This document shows positions 9,027 to 20,242 of a stretch of DNA of 64,000 nucleotides, in pieces. This stretch comes from Gammaproteobacteria bacterium. Lineage in GTDB: Bacteria > Pseudomonadota > Gammaproteobacteria > Enterobacterales > Alteromonadaceae. The translations under genes and the position numbers were made by a program. Location: NCBI GenBank assembly GCA_017302255.1, contig JAFLDV010000015.1, positions 32,851 to 96,850 on the forward strand, in the 5' to 3' direction. The notes beneath the pieces were generated by a model, which made no database searches, was not told the DNA's origin, and saw nothing but the letters and a program-made list of their open reading frames with translations. Each line of letters opens with the position of its first letter. Within the stretch, counting starts at the first letter, position 1.

Positions 9027-10148
9027 TTACAGTGCAGCTAATGCTTGACGTGGATCTACGAAGGTCAAGTTCAGAGCTTCAGCGACATGTTGGTTAACTA
9101 CATGACCGTTAATCACGTTTAAACCATTTAACAGATGCTGATCTTCCAACAGCGCAGCTTTGTAGCCTTTATTTGCCAGTTTGATGATAAATGGCAAAGT
9201 AGCGTTGTTCAGAGCGAAGGTTGAAGTCAGTGGCACCGCGCCTGGCATGTTGGCAACACAGTAGTGAACTACATCGTCAACGATAAAGGTTGGTTCTGCG
9301 TGTGTCGTGGCATAAGAAGTCTCAACACAGCCGCCTTGGTCGATTGCAACGTCAACAATTGCAGAACCAGCTTTCATTTTACGAACGTGTTCGCGAGTAA
9401 CCAGTTTTGGCGCTGCAGCACCAGGGATTAACACGCCACCGATCACTAAATCAGCTTCAAGGATGTGTTTCTCTAAAGCATCAGCAGTCGAATAGATTGC
9501 TTTTACCGCACCGTTGAACTGCGCGTTGATCCGGCGTAATACGTCAACGCTACGGTCTAAAACTACAACGTCTGCACCTAAACCAACAGCCATTTGCGCA
9601 GCGTTAGTCCCAACCATACCGCCACCGATGACCACAACTTTAGCTGGTTCAACACCTGGTACGCCACCTAGTAACATACCGCGGCCTGCGCAAGATTTCT
9701 CTAATGCACGTGCACCGGCTTGTATAGACATACGACCAGCAACTTCAGACATTGGCGCTAACAGTGGTAAACCACCGCGGCTGTCAGTCACAGTTTCATA
9801 AGCGATACAGATTGCTTTTGATTTGATCAGATCTTCAGTTTGCGGCAGATCTGGTGCTAAGTGTAAGTAAGTGAACAGAATTTGCCCTTCACGTAACATG
9901 GCACGTTCAACAGCTTGTGGCTCTTTAACTTTTACAATCATTTCAGCTTTAGCAAATACTTCAGCCGCTGTACCTAATACTGTTGCGCCAGCTGCTGCAT
10001 AATCAGCATCGCCAAAACCAATGCCTGAACCGGCGTTAGTTTCGACAAAAACGCTGTGACCATGAGCAACTAATTCACGCACGCTAGCAGGGGTCATGCC
10101 GACGCGGTATTCGTGGTTTTTAATCTCTTTAGGAACGCCAATAATCAT
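9027..10148 (-). CDS. ald: Alanine dehydrogenase
   Basis: NAD-dependent reversible deamination of L-alanine to pyruvate and ammonia. The 373 residues match the family (about 371). The N-terminus MIIGVPKEIKNHEYRVGMTP carries the substrate Arg15; K75 (VKVKEPQ) and H96 (TYLHLAPD) fall at the known catalytic positions. The NAD fold has GGGMVGTNAAQMA near residues 174-186. It is transcribed away from lrp across a gap of about 135 bp. That arrangement suggests control by the adjacent Lrp family regulator, a common pairing for ald. Confidence 0.97.
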   Translation of the reverse strand: MIIGVPKEIKNHEYRVGMTPASVRELVAHGHSVFVETNAGSGIGFGDADYAAAGATVLGTAAEVFAKAEMIVKVKEPQAVERAMLREGQILFTYLHLAPDLPQTEDLIKSKAICIAYETVTDSRGGLPLLAPMSEVAGRMSIQAGARALEKSCAGRGMLLGGVPGVEPAKVVVIGGGMVGTNAAQMAVGLGADVVVLDRSVDVLRRINAQFNGAVKAIYSTADALEKHILEADLVIGGVLIPGAAAPKLVTREHVRKMKAGSAIVDVAIDQGGCVETSYATTHAEPTFIVDDVVHYCVANMPGAVPLTSTFALNNATLPFIIKLANKGYKAALLEDQHLLNGLNVINGHVVNQHVAEALNLTFVDPRQALAAL

Positions 10149-10283
10149 AATAATTTGCCTGTGTAGGGTGGGTAAAAATATTTCGCTATTATAGTGGTGT
10201 TTTTGCAGAATGAATGGTTGTTTTTAGTAGCTTTCGTAGCATAATATCTTGCATATGATTTTAAATTAGCATAATTGACTAGC

Positions 10284-10772
10284 ATGTTCTCCGTTAACCC
10301 ACAAAGTAAAAAGCTTGATAGGATCGACCGTAAAATTCTTGTTGAATTACAAAAGGATGGGCGGCTTTCAAATGTCGAACTAGCCAAGAGGGTAGGGTTA
10401 AGTCCTACGCCTTGTCTGGAGCGGGTTCGTAAATTAGAACAAGACAAATATATACTGGGCTATAACGCACAGGTTGACCCTAACAAGGTTGGCGCGGCGT
10501 TGTTGGTGTTTGTTGAGATCACTTTGAGTAAAACCTCTCCGGAGGATTTCGATGAATTTAGTAAGGCCGTGCAAAAATTAGATGAGATTTTAGAGTGCCA
10601 CTTAGTATCTGGTAGTTTTGATTTTTTATTAAAAACGCGAGTTGCAAATATGGCGGCCTATCGGGAACTACTTGGTGAAACACTGCTCAGATTGCCCAGT
10701 GTCAGAGAAAGTAGGACCTACGTTGTGATGGAAGAAGTGAAGCAGACAACTTTTGTTGCAGTTAGTGCTTAA
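10284..10772 (+). CDS. lrp: Leucine-responsive regulatory protein
   Basis: Global feast/famine transcription factor. 162 residues with an N-terminal helix-turn-helix (DRIDRKILVELQKDGRLSN then VGLSPTPCLERVRKLE) and a C-terminal RAM/AsnC ligand-binding domain containing ECHLVSGSFDFLLKTRV, nearly identical to E. coli Lrp. This is true Lrp rather than a local AsnC paralogue, as also shown by its place directly before ftsK, the E. coli order. ATG 10284 gives the E. coli-like length; a TTG at 10275 would add three residues. The Shine-Dalgarno is weak. Confidence 0.95.
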   Translation: MFSVNPQSKKLDRIDRKILVELQKDGRLSNVELAKRVGLSPTPCLERVRKLEQDKYILGYNAQVDPNKVGAALLVFVEITLSKTSPEDFDEFSKAVQKLDEILECHLVSGSFDFLLKTRVANMAAYRELLGETLLRLPSVRESRTYVVMEEVKQTTFVAVSA

Positions 10773-10886
10773 TAAACAGCCAGCTAGCATTGATAAGTTG
10801 CGCCAACGTCTAGATAAAAGGATGCAAGCGCAGCGCTAGTCTGGTATCTTTAATCGGTTTTTATTCATTTTTTTAGGGTTTGGCGC

Positions 10887-13760
10887 TTGCAAGCAAAATC
10901 TGTATTTTCGTTAAATGGAACGCAGCGATTGGTCGAAGTGGCCTTAATCGCATTCGCTGGTTTTTCAGCGTTTATGCTTTTATCGTTACTGAGCTTCGAC
11001 CCAGCGGATCCAAGCTGGTCGCAAATTGGCTATCAGACCGATATTCAGAATATCGCCGGACCGGTTGGCGCTAAATTCGCTGACATTTTGTTTTGTGTGT
11101 TTGGCTGGTTGTCTTATCTTTTTCCGCCATTCTTTGCGTTCTGCGGCTATTTGCTGTTTAAGCGCTTCAAAGACTTATTAACTGTTGATTATTTTATCCT
11201 TGGTCTGCGCATCTTCGGCTTGTTGCTGACTGCAATTGCCGCTTGTGCAATTGCCAGTATCAACTTTGATGACATCTATATTTATTCATCTGGTGGCGTG
11301 GTTGGCGACGTTATTTCTTCATTATTGCTGCCACAACTGAATTTTGTCGGTAGTAGTTTGTTGCTGCTGTGTGGATTGTGTATCGGTTTGACCCTGATGA
11401 CCGGGATTTCGTGGTTAACCGTGGCGGAAGCCTTAGGCCAGTTTGTCATCACTACTGGGCTCGCGATTTGGAATTATCAACATAGCTGGCAACAACTGCG
11501 CGCCAGATTTGCAAAGCAAGATGGTGTAACTGCAGAAAGCAGTTCAGTCAAAGTTATTGCAAAAACCACTGAGAAAAAATCTCCTTACCAAGATTTGTCT
11601 TTAGCAAAATCTGAGACATCGACATATGCTGCTGAGCAATCTGCATTCGAAGCTGAGCTGAACGGGCGGTTGGCACAAGCTGATGAATCGCCAGCAGAAC
11701 GCTATGAAGATCGACGGGACGAACGCATTGAACCGGCGTTTAGTACTGATTCGCAAGACGATGAACCGAAAATTGACTTTAAATTGCTGTTAGATTTGGC
11801 CGATGAAGAACCACGTGAGCATAAGCCTGCGGCTCAACACGACAATCAAATAGCACATGATGCGCTGTTGCACCGCGCACAAACTTCGCCTTATCAAGCG
11901 CCAGAGCATGTTGTTGATTACTCTGAGCCAAGCGCTCCGGTGAAACCGAGAGTCAGTCCAATCAAGGTGCAGCCCGATGTGCAAAGTCGCGGATTTTTCC
12001 CTGATGACGCCGATGAAGTAGAACCATTACCGTTCCAGCCTCTTGATGTCAAAACACAAGCCCGTGCTTTTGTTAGTGTCGATGAAGTAGCTGGGCAAGA
12101 ACTCGATTACAGCTCAATTGATGATCATTACATCGAAGCGGACTTGACCCAAAGCCTCTCGCACACGCAAGCGAGCGACTATCCGCCAATCGATTACAGC
12201 AAAGTGTTTGCTGAAGACCAAGATAATGAAGAGGTTATTTACCCTGAGCCGGTCAATGCCGCAGACTCCTTGCCATCATTAGCGTTGTTGGAGCGAGCAA
12301 ATCGCACGACAAACCCAATTTCACAAGAAGACTTGGATAAGGTGTCGCGATTAGTTGAATTGAAGTTATTAGATTTTAATGTCGACGCGAAAGTCGTGGG
12401 TGTATGCCCAGGGCCCGTGGTAACTCGGTTTGAATTAGATTTAGCACCTGGGGTCAAGGTCAGCAAAATTACTGGTTTATCCAAAGATTTAGCGCGCTCA
12501 CTTTCGGCTATTAGTGTTCGTGTGGTCGAGGTTATTCCTGGTAAATCCTTTATTGGCTTGGAATTACCAAATCAGCATCGTGAAATCGTGCGTTTATCTG
12601 AAGTGATTGGCGATGAAGTGTTTGAACAATCGAAATCACCATTGACCATGGTGCTCGGTAAGGATATCGCAGGCAAAGCAGTGGTAGCAGACCTTGCGAA
12701 GATGCCGCATTTGCTAGTTGCGGGTACCACAGGTTCCGGTAAGTCAGTTGGCGTTAATGTGATGATTTGTAGTTTGTTATACAAATCTACGCCAGACGAT
12801 GTGCGGTTCTTGATGATAGACCCGAAAATGTTGGAGCTTTCAGTGTATGAAGGGATCCCTCATTTGTTAACTGAAGTCGTTACCGATATGAAAGAAGCGG
12901 CCAACGGTCTGCGCTGGTGTGTTGGTGAAATGGAGCGACGCTACAAGTTGATGTCAGCACTTGGCGTGCGTAACTTGAAAGGTTACAACCTGAAAGTTGC
13001 TGAAGCGATTGCAGATGGTACACCGCTTCGTGATCCATTGTGGCGCCCTTCTGATGATATGCGGACTGAGCCGCCGCTATTAGATAAATTACCGTCGATC
13101 GTCGTGGTTATCGACGAATTTGCCGATATGATGATGATTGTCGGTAAAAAGGTAGAAGAATTAATTGCTCGGATTGCGCAAAAAGCGCGTGCGGCAGGGA
13201 TCCATTTGATTTTAGCGACACAACGGCCATCAGTTGATGTGATCACCGGCTTGATTAAGGCAAACATTCCAACGCGGATTGCGTTCCAAGTGTCCTCGAA
13301 AATAGATTCTCGGACTATTTTGGATCAGCAAGGTGCGGAAAGTCTGTTAGGTCAGGGCGATATGTTGTATCTGCCACCTGGCTCTGGCGTGCCAAACCGT
13401 GTGCATGGCGCCTTTGTTGACGATCATGAAGTTCATGCGGTTGTTGCTGATTGGAAAAAACGTGGTAAGCCAAATTATATTCCTGAGATTTTAAACGGCG
13501 AGACGACTGAAGAGAATTTATTACCAGGCGAAACACTGGAAGAAGATGACGCCGAAGCGGATCCGTTGTTTGATCAAGCCGTTGCTTTTGTGACGGAGAG
13601 TCGTAAAGCGTCGGTTTCCGGTGTACAACGTCGGTTCCGGATCGGTTATAACCGCGCAGCAAGATTAGTTGAAACAATGGAACACGTCGGTATCGTTAGT
13701 GGACCAGGCCATAATGGCAATCGTGAAGTATTAGCACCACCACCACCCAAAGGGTTTTAA
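10887..13760 (+). CDS. ftsK: DNA translocase FtsK
   Basis: Septal DNA pump that aligns chromosome ends and activates XerCD at dif. 957 residues: four N-terminal membrane segments (about 15-180); an acidic, Gln/Glu-rich linker (about 200-470) shorter than in E. coli; and a RecA-like motor. Walker A is GTTGSGKS (G613-S620) and Walker B is [12 protein letters not shown] near 736. The C-terminal gamma winged helix ends in the KOPS-reading segment around [18 protein letters not shown]. The TTG start at 10887 is preceded by TTAGGG. It is followed without a gap by lolA. Confidence 0.97.
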   Translation: MQAKSVFSLNGTQRLVEVALIAFAGFSAFMLLSLLSFDPADPSWSQIGYQTDIQNIAGPVGAKFADILFCVFGWLSYLFPPFFAFCGYLLFKRFKDLLTVDYFILGLRIFGLLLTAIAACAIASINFDDIYIYSSGGVVGDVISSLLLPQLNFVGSSLLLLCGLCIGLTLMTGISWLTVAEALGQFVITTGLAIWNYQHSWQQLRARFAKQDGVTAESSSVKVIAKTTEKKSPYQDLSLAKSETSTYAAEQSAFEAELNGRLAQADESPAERYEDRRDERIEPAFSTDSQDDEPKIDFKLLLDLADEEPREHKPAAQHDNQIAHDALLHRAQTSPYQAPEHVVDYSEPSAPVKPRVSPIKVQPDVQSRGFFPDDADEVEPLPFQPLDVKTQARAFVSVDEVAGQELDYSSIDDHYIEADLTQSLSHTQASDYPPIDYSKVFAEDQDNEEVIYPEPVNAADSLPSLALLERANRTTNPISQEDLDKVSRLVELKLLDFNVDAKVVGVCPGPVVTRFELDLAPGVKVSKITGLSKDLARSLSAISVRVVEVIPGKSFIGLELPNQHREIVRLSEVIGDEVFEQSKSPLTMVLGKDIAGKAVVADLAKMPHLLVAGTTGSGKSVGVNVMICSLLYKSTPDDVRFLMIDPKMLELSVYEGIPHLLTEVVTDMKEAANGLRWCVGEMERRYKLMSALGVRNLKGYNLKVAEAIADGTPLRDPLWRPSDDMRTEPPLLDKLPSIVVVIDEFADMMMIVGKKVEELIARIAQKARAAGIHLILATQRPSVDVITGLIKANIPTRIAFQVSSKIDSRTILDQQGAESLLGQGDMLYLPPGSGVPNRVHGAFVDDHEVHAVVADWKKRGKPNYIPEILNGETTEENLLPGETLEEDDAEADPLFDQAVAFVTESRKASVSGVQRRFRIGYNRAARLVETMEHVGIVSGPGHNGNREVLAPPPPKGF

Positions 13761-14378
13761 ATGAAAAAGATAGTTGTAGGCTTTGGTTTATTGATGTTGT
13801 CAGCCGTTGCTCAGGCAGCGCAGACTCAGGCAGAGCAGCTGAAATATAAACTTGCCGGATTGAATAGCTTTCAGGCGAGTTTTCAGCAACAAGTTGTAGA
13901 TGCGCAGAATAAAGTGGTGCAGGCCGATGGCGAAGGGGTTCTGACCTTACAACAGCCCGCTAATTTCCGCTTTGAAGTCTTAACCCCGTCACCAAATCTA
14001 TTGGTTGGCGATGGCAAAACTTTATGGCATTACGATCAAGAGTTAGAACAAGTTAATATTTACAATGCGAATAAGGAAGTTGGACTGACACCCTTTGCGC
14101 TACTGACGTCCACCGATGCTGCGCTATGGGCGCAATATGACGTGACTGGCGAGCGAGATCATTTTGTTATCACGCCAAAAGATAAAAACAATGCGGTTCA
14201 AGCCTTAACTTTAGTGTTCTCAGGGATTGGCTTGGCGAAAATGGAAGTGAAGAATAGCGAAGGTCAAACAAGTCAGTTTGAATTTATCACAAGTCAAAAC
14301 AATGTGGCGATTGACCCTACTTTGTTTAAGTTCACCCCGCCAGCCAATGTTGAAGTGGATGATCAGCGCAACAAGTGA
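13761..14378 (+). CDS. lolA: Outer-membrane lipoprotein carrier LolA
   Basis: Periplasmic chaperone that takes mature lipoproteins from LolCDE to LolB. 205 residues with a cleavable signal peptide ([20 protein letters not shown], cut around residue 19-20). The mature part shows the LolA pattern [29 protein letters not shown] and [16 protein letters not shown]. Its ATG immediately follows the ftsK stop and its last codons overlap the rarA start, so ftsK-lolA-rarA are translationally linked. Confidence 0.96.
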   Translation: MKKIVVGFGLLMLSAVAQAAQTQAEQLKYKLAGLNSFQASFQQQVVDAQNKVVQADGEGVLTLQQPANFRFEVLTPSPNLLVGDGKTLWHYDQELEQVNIYNANKEVGLTPFALLTSTDAALWAQYDVTGERDHFVITPKDKNNAVQALTLVFSGIGLAKMEVKNSEGQTSQFEFITSQNNVAIDPTLFKFTPPANVEVDDQRNK

Positions 14379-15703
14379 GATCTCTAAGTTTCGGTTTTGA
14401 ACCTGACGTGCGCCCGTTGGCTGCACGTCTGCGTCCTCTGACGCTAAACGACTATATTGGCCAAGACCATATCGTCGGTGTCGGCACACCTTTACGTCAA
14501 GCAATTGAAGCTGGGCGGGTGAGTTCACTGATTTTTTGGGGACCGCCGGGTACAGGCAAAACCACACTTGCTGAAATAGTTGCGCGACACGCTGACGCCC
14601 ATATGGCAAAGATTTCAGCGGTCACAGCAGGTGTTAAAGAAATTCGCGAAGAAATCGCTGCAGCTAAACTTCGCCTTGGTCAGCAGCAACGGACGCTGTT
14701 ATTCGTCGACGAAGTCCACCGTTTTAATAAAAGTCAGCAGGATGCTTTTTTACCGCATATCGAGGATGGCACCATCATTTTTGTCGGTGCCACAACGGAA
14801 AATCCGTCCTTTTCGCTAAATAATGCGCTGTTATCCCGAGCTCGTGTCTGTGTGCTCAATAAAATCCCCGCGCAAAGTTTACGTCAGGTGTTAACTCGAG
14901 CTTTAACTGATATCGAGTTAGGATTAGGTACGCAACAGCTCCAATTACCAGTAGACGCAGAGCAGTTATTATTGCAAATGGCTGACGGGGATGCTCGCAG
15001 GTTACTGAATTTGCTTGAGCAAGCGGCTGCAGCTGTCGATGGCCAACAACCGCTAATTACCACAGATTTGCTAAAGCAATTAGCACCGCGGCAACTGCCT
15101 GGTTTTGATAACCATGGTGAGTTATTTTACGACTTAATTTCTGCATTTCATAAGTCGGTCCGTGGTTCAAATCCTGATGCGGCTTTGTATTGGTACTGCC
15201 GAATCCTCGAAGGTGGCGGTGATCCGTTGTATGTCGCACGTCGCTTGTTAGCTATTGCGTCGGAAGACATCGGAAATGCAGATCCAAGAGCTTTAACCGT
15301 GGCCTTAGCCGCTTTTGATACTTTTACTCGTGTCGGTCCGGCTGAAGGTGAGAGAGCCATTGCGCAGGCAACAATATACCTTGCGCTTGCACCTAAAAGT
15401 AACGCTGTGTACAGTGCCTTTAATCAGATGAGGGAATTGGTGCGCCAAAGTCCATCTTTTGAAGTGCCGCTTCATCTGCGCAATGCACCAACACAGCTTC
15501 TAAAAGAATTAGGCCACGGCGCTTCGTATCGTTATGCGCATTCTGAGCCAGGCGCATATGCAGCCGGAGAGACTTATTTGCCCGCGGAATTAGTTGGGCA
15601 GAGTTTTTACCAGCCAACGGATCGAGGCTTGGAAAAACAACTTTCAGAAAAGATGGCCTATTTGGCACAATTAGATGCAAATGCGAGGCGCCATGGTAAA
15701 TAA
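14375..15703 (+). CDS. rarA: Replication-associated recombination protein A (AAA+ ATPase)
   Basis: Clamp-loader-like AAA+ protein (MgsA/RarA, Mgs1/WRNIP1 family) that acts at stalled replication forks. 442 residues: [17 protein letters not shown] start, Walker [14 protein letters not shown] near 53-65, Walker [19 protein letters not shown] near 108-125, sensor 1 GATTENPSF, then the C-terminal tetramerisation domain. The GTG start lies inside the lolA stop region (GTGA overlap), and its last four codons overlap the crcB start. Confidence 0.96.
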   Translation: MRSLSFGFEPDVRPLAARLRPLTLNDYIGQDHIVGVGTPLRQAIEAGRVSSLIFWGPPGTGKTTLAEIVARHADAHMAKISAVTAGVKEIREEIAAAKLRLGQQQRTLLFVDEVHRFNKSQQDAFLPHIEDGTIIFVGATTENPSFSLNNALLSRARVCVLNKIPAQSLRQVLTRALTDIELGLGTQQLQLPVDAEQLLLQMADGDARRLLNLLEQAAAAVDGQQPLITTDLLKQLAPRQLPGFDNHGELFYDLISAFHKSVRGSNPDAALYWYCRILEGGGDPLYVARRLLAIASEDIGNADPRALTVALAAFDTFTRVGPAEGERAIAQATIYLALAPKSNAVYSAFNQMRELVRQSPSFEVPLHLRNAPTQLLKELGHGASYRYAHSEPGAYAAGETYLPAELVGQSFYQPTDRGLEKQLSEKMAYLAQLDANARRHGK

Positions 15704-16070
15704 TTATCTGGCTATCGCAATCGGTGGCGCATTGGGAGCGTGTTTGCGCTTTGCTTGCTATGAATGGATGGCACATCTTTTTGGTAGAGCATTTCCTTTT
15801 GGCACTTTGCTGGTTAATATTCTCGGGTCTTTTGCTATTGGTTTATTATATGGCTTATTGATCACAGAGCAACTTGCCCCAAATCCCTGGAGAATTTTTA
15901 TTGGGATCGGGATCTTAGGTGCCTTTACAACGTTTTCGACATTTTCTATGGACACTGTGTTATTACTGCAACAAGGTAGTTGGTTAAAAGCCGGCGCCAA
16001 TATTGTACTAAACCTAGTGTTGTGTTTAACCTTGACCTGGCTTGGTCTCAAGCTGGCGACTTTGAAGTAA
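15693..16070 (+). CDS. crcB: Fluoride ion channel CrcB/Fluc
   Basis: Small dimeric membrane channel that exports fluoride. 125 residues with four hydrophobic helices and the family motifs [10 protein letters not shown] (about 8-17), NILGSFAIG (about 36-44) and [13 protein letters not shown] (about 74-86), which contains the Phe box and central sodium-site region. I place the start at ATG 15693, which overlaps the rarA stop by 11 bases; an earlier ATG in frame (15675) would add a non-conserved extension. No fluoride riboswitch can be present because the leader is rarA coding sequence. Confidence 0.93.
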   Translation: MVNNYLAIAIGGALGACLRFACYEWMAHLFGRAFPFGTLLVNILGSFAIGLLYGLLITEQLAPNPWRIFIGIGILGAFTTFSTFSMDTVLLLQQGSWLKAGANIVLNLVLCLTLTWLGLKLATLK

Positions 16071-17369
<1,299 letters not shown>

Positions 17370-17382
17370 GTGACTTAAATAA

Positions 17383-17406
17383 AAAACCGGTCAACTGGCC
17401 GGTTTT
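17383..17406 (+). terminator. Intrinsic terminator of serS
   Basis: AAAACCGG (17383-17390) pairs with CCGGTTTT (17399-17406), 8-base loop. It ends only 14 bases before the next ATG, so the small downstream gene probably gets read-through transcription or a promoter overlapping the hairpin. Confidence 0.7.
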
Positions 17407-17420
17407 AACCTAGAGGTTTT

Positions 17421-17618
17421 ATGTCGTCGTCGAATTCTGAAAAAGCAAAAACGGCACCAGCTGTGCCAAAAGTTTTGGTGGTTAAAAAGACCAGAACTAG
17501 TTTGCCTAAGTTGTTCTTGCGCACAGTTTACTGGGTGTTGATATTGTCGATTTTATCTGTGGTGTTATATATCACCGCCGATACGTTTTTGACGATTTAT
17601 AAACACACTGCGACCTAA
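17421..17618 (+). CDS. Small single-span membrane protein, unknown function
   Basis: 65 residues: a Ser/Lys/Thr-rich, positively charged cytoplasmic N-terminus (1-32), one membrane helix (about 34-58) and a short tail. Ribosome binding site AGAGG lies six bases before the ATG, which supports real translation. I do not recognise the family. The stop codon is only three bases from the end of the convergent tusE gene, with no terminator between. It could be a conserved lineage-specific protein. Confidence 0.55.
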   Translation: MSSSNSEKAKTAPAVPKVLVVKKTRTSLPKLFLRTVYWVLILSILSVVLYITADTFLTIYKHTAT

Positions 17619-17621
17619 GAG

Positions 17622-17957
17622 CTATAGACACTTCGCAGGTTTTGGAAGGCCACCGATACGTGTTGCTTGTTTAGCTGGGCCTTCTGGAAATAACAAAAAT
17701 AGATACTTGCTGTTGCCTTTCTCTGCGCCAAATTTCTCAGCCATAGCTTTGACTAATAGCCGTATTGCCGGTGACGTATTAAATTCTTGATAGAAGTTTC
17801 TGACAAACCACACAACTTCCCAATGTGCTTCGGTTAAGTTGATGTTCTCTAGCCGAGCAAACTCTTCTGCCAGCTCTGGCGTCCACTGCGATAGATCTGC
17901 CAGATACCCGTGCTTATCGAGCGGTATTTGTGGAAATTTTTCTAAAAAGCTCAACAT
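17622..17957 (-). CDS. tusE: Sulfurtransferase TusE (DsrC family)
   Basis: Last carrier in the sulfur relay that delivers persulfide to MnmA for 2-thiouridine at tRNA position 34. 111 residues from the ATG at 17957. It shows the DsrC-type helix bundle ([36 protein letters not shown]) and the decisive C-terminal Cys in the penultimate position (PKPAKCL) that carries the persulfide. The start overlaps the tusB stop by seven bases. A longer frame reaching 17996 adds 13 non-conserved residues. Confidence 0.95.
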   Translation of the reverse strand: MLSFLEKFPQIPLDKHGYLADLSQWTPELAEEFARLENINLTEAHWEVVWFVRNFYQEFNTSPAIRLLVKAMAEKFGAEKGNSKYLFLLFPEGPAKQATRIGGLPKPAKCL

Positions 17958-18211
17958 GAAATAACTCGCTTCGCTGTGGCACATAACGTGACCCATTCAA
18001 GATCGTCTATTAAGCGGATGTTGTTTGGGATTGTCAGTTGTCGGAAGGTGATATCACTAGCTAAGGCATACAGTTGTGTTGTCGGCCATTGCTGCTCGTT
18101 TAAAATGAGATAACAACCATCTTGGCGAAACAGTACTGCATCCTGTTCGCCGATTAAATTAAAAATTGACGGGATGCTCGCTGCAGATACCTGATATAGG
18201 GTGTTCAACAC
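17951..18211 (-). CDS. tusB: Sulfur relay protein TusB (DsrH family)
   Basis: Subunit of the TusBCD hexamer. 86 residues beginning MLNTLYQVS, a typical TusB/DsrH start, and containing [13 protein letters not shown]. The GTG start at 18211 has GAGGTG just upstream. It overlaps tusC by seven bases and tusE by seven, so the genes are translationally coupled. The protein is compact and has no catalytic Cys of the TusD type, as expected. Confidence 0.9.
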   Translation of the reverse strand: MLNTLYQVSAASIPSIFNLIGEQDAVLFRQDGCYLILNEQQWPTTQLYALASDITFRQLTIPNNIRLIDDLEWVTLCATAKRVISC

Positions 18212-18558
18212 AAAATCACCTCATCAAATTGTGCAATCAACTGTTGTTGTTCCATAGGTGTCACTGGCTCGACCATGATGTTAAGTGCATCAGCAGTGAG
18301 TTGATATGATGCCAAGCTGTCGGCGCAGACATAGATTGTTCCGATGTCATATAGAGAGAATAGCTTTTGGCTTTTTGTGAAATCTTTAATTGGTGCACCG
18401 CTGTTGGCAGTAACCAGCAATTGGGTCACTCCTGCGAGACGATACAAGGCACTAACTTGGTGTTCCACTGCTGCAAGCGCCAACAGTAAATCATGGCTCT
18501 CGCGGGCTTTAGCGTTGGCAAAAGCACTGCTCTCAATTATCAGCAATATTTTTTTCAC
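18205..18558 (-). CDS. tusC: Sulfur relay protein TusC (DsrF family)
   Basis: Subunit of the TusBCD sulfur carrier. I set the start at the GTG at 18558, giving 117 residues that begin VKKILLIIESSAF as in DsrF proteins, with TTAGGA about seven bases upstream. A longer frame to 18582 has no homologous N-terminus. The C-terminus overlaps tusB. Order tusD-tusC-tusB-tusE on the minus strand is the conserved one. Confidence 0.9.
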   Translation of the reverse strand: MKKILLIIESSAFANAKARESHDLLLALAAVEHQVSALYRLAGVTQLLVTANSGAPIKDFTKSQKLFSLYDIGTIYVCADSLASYQLTADALNIMVEPVTPMEQQQLIAQFDEVILC

Positions 18559-18582
18559 TATAAGTCCTAAAGTTGACGCCAA

Positions 18583-18933
18583 TTAGAATTGAATCAGTTT
18601 ATCGGTATTTTCTAGACGCATGCCAAATTCGGCTAAGCCCGCTAAGGTATAACCGGCTCGAGGATTGAAGATCCCTCTTTTTTCCGCAGCAGTCGCGCAA
18701 TACAGCAACGGGATGTTCGCGGCCAAACAAAGCTGTGCCAGTTTCGCAGCTTCATCGGGTTCATCTGCTGGCAGGTCAGGCTCTGACATTGCCGACATCA
18801 CAGCATTGCCGTAAAGAAATACATGGTCAATTTGATGGCCAAGTTGTATTGAGGCTTGAATGAAGCGTTGGCAATCAACCAAAGGTGTTGCTGCATAGGT
18901 ATCGGATATGATCAATATGGCAAACGTCGTCAT
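18583..18933 (-). CDS. tusD: Sulfur relay protein TusD (DsrE family)
   Basis: Takes persulfide from TusA. 116 residues of the DsrE/F fold. The active Cys is in IPLLYCATAAEKRG, in the place of the E. coli Cys78. The first gene of tusDCBE, started at ATG 18933 (a TTG one codon earlier is in frame). It is a little shorter than E. coli TusD (128). No terminator separates it from tusC. Confidence 0.92.
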   Translation of the reverse strand: MTTFAILIISDTYAATPLVDCQRFIQASIQLGHQIDHVFLYGNAVMSAMSEPDLPADEPDEAAKLAQLCLAANIPLLYCATAAEKRGIFNPRAGYTLAGLAEFGMRLENTDKLIQF

Positions 18934-18975
18934 CAAACATTTATCCCGATAAGTTATTCCAGTTGAACGAGCAAT

Positions 18976-18996
18976 AAAAAGCCCCGCAAGCGGGGC
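18976..18996 (-). terminator. Intrinsic terminator of the Bax1-I gene
   Basis: GCCCCG/CGGGGC stem (18981-18996) with a CAAG loop; the adjacent A-run (18976-18980) gives the U-tract for leftward reading. It lies 36 bases beyond the stop at 19032. Confidence 0.8.
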
Positions 18997-19031
18997 ATTC
19001 TAATGCAAAGCGGTGGTAATGTCAGCGTGAA

Positions 19032-19694
19032 CTAATCGTCACTGCCGCCTAAGAGGCTCAATATACTGGTGAATAGGTTTAAAATGTCTAAATATAAATT
19101 TACTGTCGCACGTAAATAGTTGGTTTCACCACCATGGATAATACTGCTGGTGTCGTACAGAATAAATCCTGACATTAAAAGCACAACAACAGCATTTATC
19201 GCTAAATGCATTGCCGGTATTTGAAAGAAGATATTGGCGAGAGAAGCGATAAGGGCCAGTATTAAACCAACAAAAAGAAAACCACCCATAAAAGAAAAGT
19301 TTTTCTTGGTAGTTAATACATAAGCTGACAGCGAAAAGAAAATGAACGCAGTAGCGCCCATCGCTTGCATGATTAATTCACTACCATTTGGCATTGCAGC
19401 GTAGCGATTTAACATTGGCCCAATTGAAGCACCCATTAAACCGGTGAATAAAAACACAACTGCAATACCTGCAGCACTATCTTGAGTTCTAGGCAGCACA
19501 AAAATGAGTGTTAGAAGGCCAATAACCCAAAGCCCTATAGCTGCTAAGCTACTTATCCCCATAGCCATCGCAACACCAGAACAGACCGCACTAAATGTTA
19601 GGGTTAATGCCAGCATCGCATAGGTATTACGTAAAACCTTGTTAATGCTGACGCTGTCAGCCATCTCAAGATGTTGATGTTGTTGATATTCCAT
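19032..19694 (-). CDS. Bax inhibitor-1/YccA family membrane protein
   Basis: 220-residue inner-membrane protein with about seven hydrophobic helices and the BI-1 features near the end (FILYDTSSIIHGGETNYLRATVNLYLDILNLF), including the acidic residues that line the proposed calcium/proton path. E. coli YccA, next to tusE in that genome as well, binds FtsH and modulates its proteolysis. A similar role is likely but inferred. It has its own promoter region (19695-19910) and terminator. Confidence 0.92.
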   Translation of the reverse strand: MEYQQHQHLEMADSVSINKVLRNTYAMLALTLTFSAVCSGVAMAMGISSLAAIGLWVIGLLTLIFVLPRTQDSAAGIAVVFLFTGLMGASIGPMLNRYAAMPNGSELIMQAMGATAFIFFSLSAYVLTTKKNFSFMGGFLFVGLILALIASLANIFFQIPAMHLAINAVVVLLMSGFILYDTSSIIHGGETNYLRATVNLYLDILNLFTSILSLLGGSDD

Positions 19695-19911
19695 AAATTA
19701 CTCCATGTTAAACTCGATAGACTATACAAAATATTTACTATGCTGTCAGCTAATTCTAGCACTGTACTCGGTTTACTTGTCCTTTAGGACAACACAATTG
19801 CTTGCAAATTCATCAAATCGACGAAATTTTATTCTGTTAACCAATTCAACATGTTAAAAAGCAAAAAAACACTTTGCAAAAGCAGTCTAAGCTATTAATA
19901 TACGCGCCAAC

Positions 19912-20002
19912 GGAGAGATGGCAGAGCGGTTTAATGCACCGGTCTTGAAAACCGGCGAGGGTTAGTAGCCCTTCAAGAGTTCGAATCTCTTTCTCTCCGC
20001 CA
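19912..20002 (+). tRNA. tRNA-Ser (anticodon UGA)
   Basis: 91 bases including an encoded CCA (20000-20002). The acceptor stem GGAGAGA (19912-19918) pairs with TCTCTCC (19992-19998), discriminator G. The anticodon stem CCGGT/ACCGG encloses loop CTTGAAA with TGA at 19946-19948. A long variable arm typical of tRNA-Ser precedes the T arm (GAGTTCGAATCTC). It is followed directly by a long hairpin terminator. Confidence 0.97.
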
Positions 20003-20006
20003 AATT

Positions 20007-20048
20007 CAAAACAAAAAGGCCAAACGAAAGTTTGGCCTTTTTGTTTTG
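20007..20048 (+). terminator. Strong terminator after tRNA-Ser
   Basis: Perfect 19-bp stem (20007-20025 with 20030-20048) capped by a GAAA tetraloop. It starts five bases after the tRNA CCA end. Confidence 0.92.
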
Positions 20049-20110
20049 TTTTATTCCAGCCATCAAGGCTAATTTTACCCCTGCGTTTCGCTAGTTTTTC
20101 TGTATAGCAG

Positions 20111-20182
20111 TGTTTCCCTGTTTCCCTGTTTCCCTGTTTTCCTCTTTGCCTCTTTGCCTCTTTGCCTGTTTGCCTCTTTGCC
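20111..20182. repeat. Octamer minisatellite, nine tandem units
   Basis: Nine consecutive 8-base units fill 20111-20182. There are three copies of TGTTTCCC, one transitional TGTTTTCC, three TCTTTGCC, one TGTTTGCC and one TCTTTGCC. The array is purely C/T/G on this strand and sits between the tRNA terminator and the sppA terminator, outside any credible gene. The block-wise change of unit type suggests growth by slippage of two related units. Confidence 0.95.
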
Positions 20183-20197
20183 AAGCTAGCAATAAAA

Positions 20198-20217
20198 AAG
20201 GGACCCGCAGGTCCCTT
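20198..20217 (-). terminator. Intrinsic terminator of sppA
   Basis: AAGGGACC/GGTCCCTT stem with CGCA loop; the A-run on its left serves as U-tract for leftward transcription from sppA. Confidence 0.85.
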
Positions 20218-20242
20218 AATCTATAAATTGGCTTATCGCTAG

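Noticed and set aside
15640..15692. Fluoride riboswitch before crcB
   Set aside because: The leader is rarA coding sequence, and no riboswitch fold was seen.
19846..20184. 112-codon minus-strand frame through the tRNA and the octamer array
   Set aside because: It crosses tRNA-Ser and its terminator, and the Lys/Arg/Gln-rich start is just translated minisatellite; not a gene.
20100..20185. CRISPR array
   Set aside because: Units are 8 bp with no spacers, and there are no cas genes.
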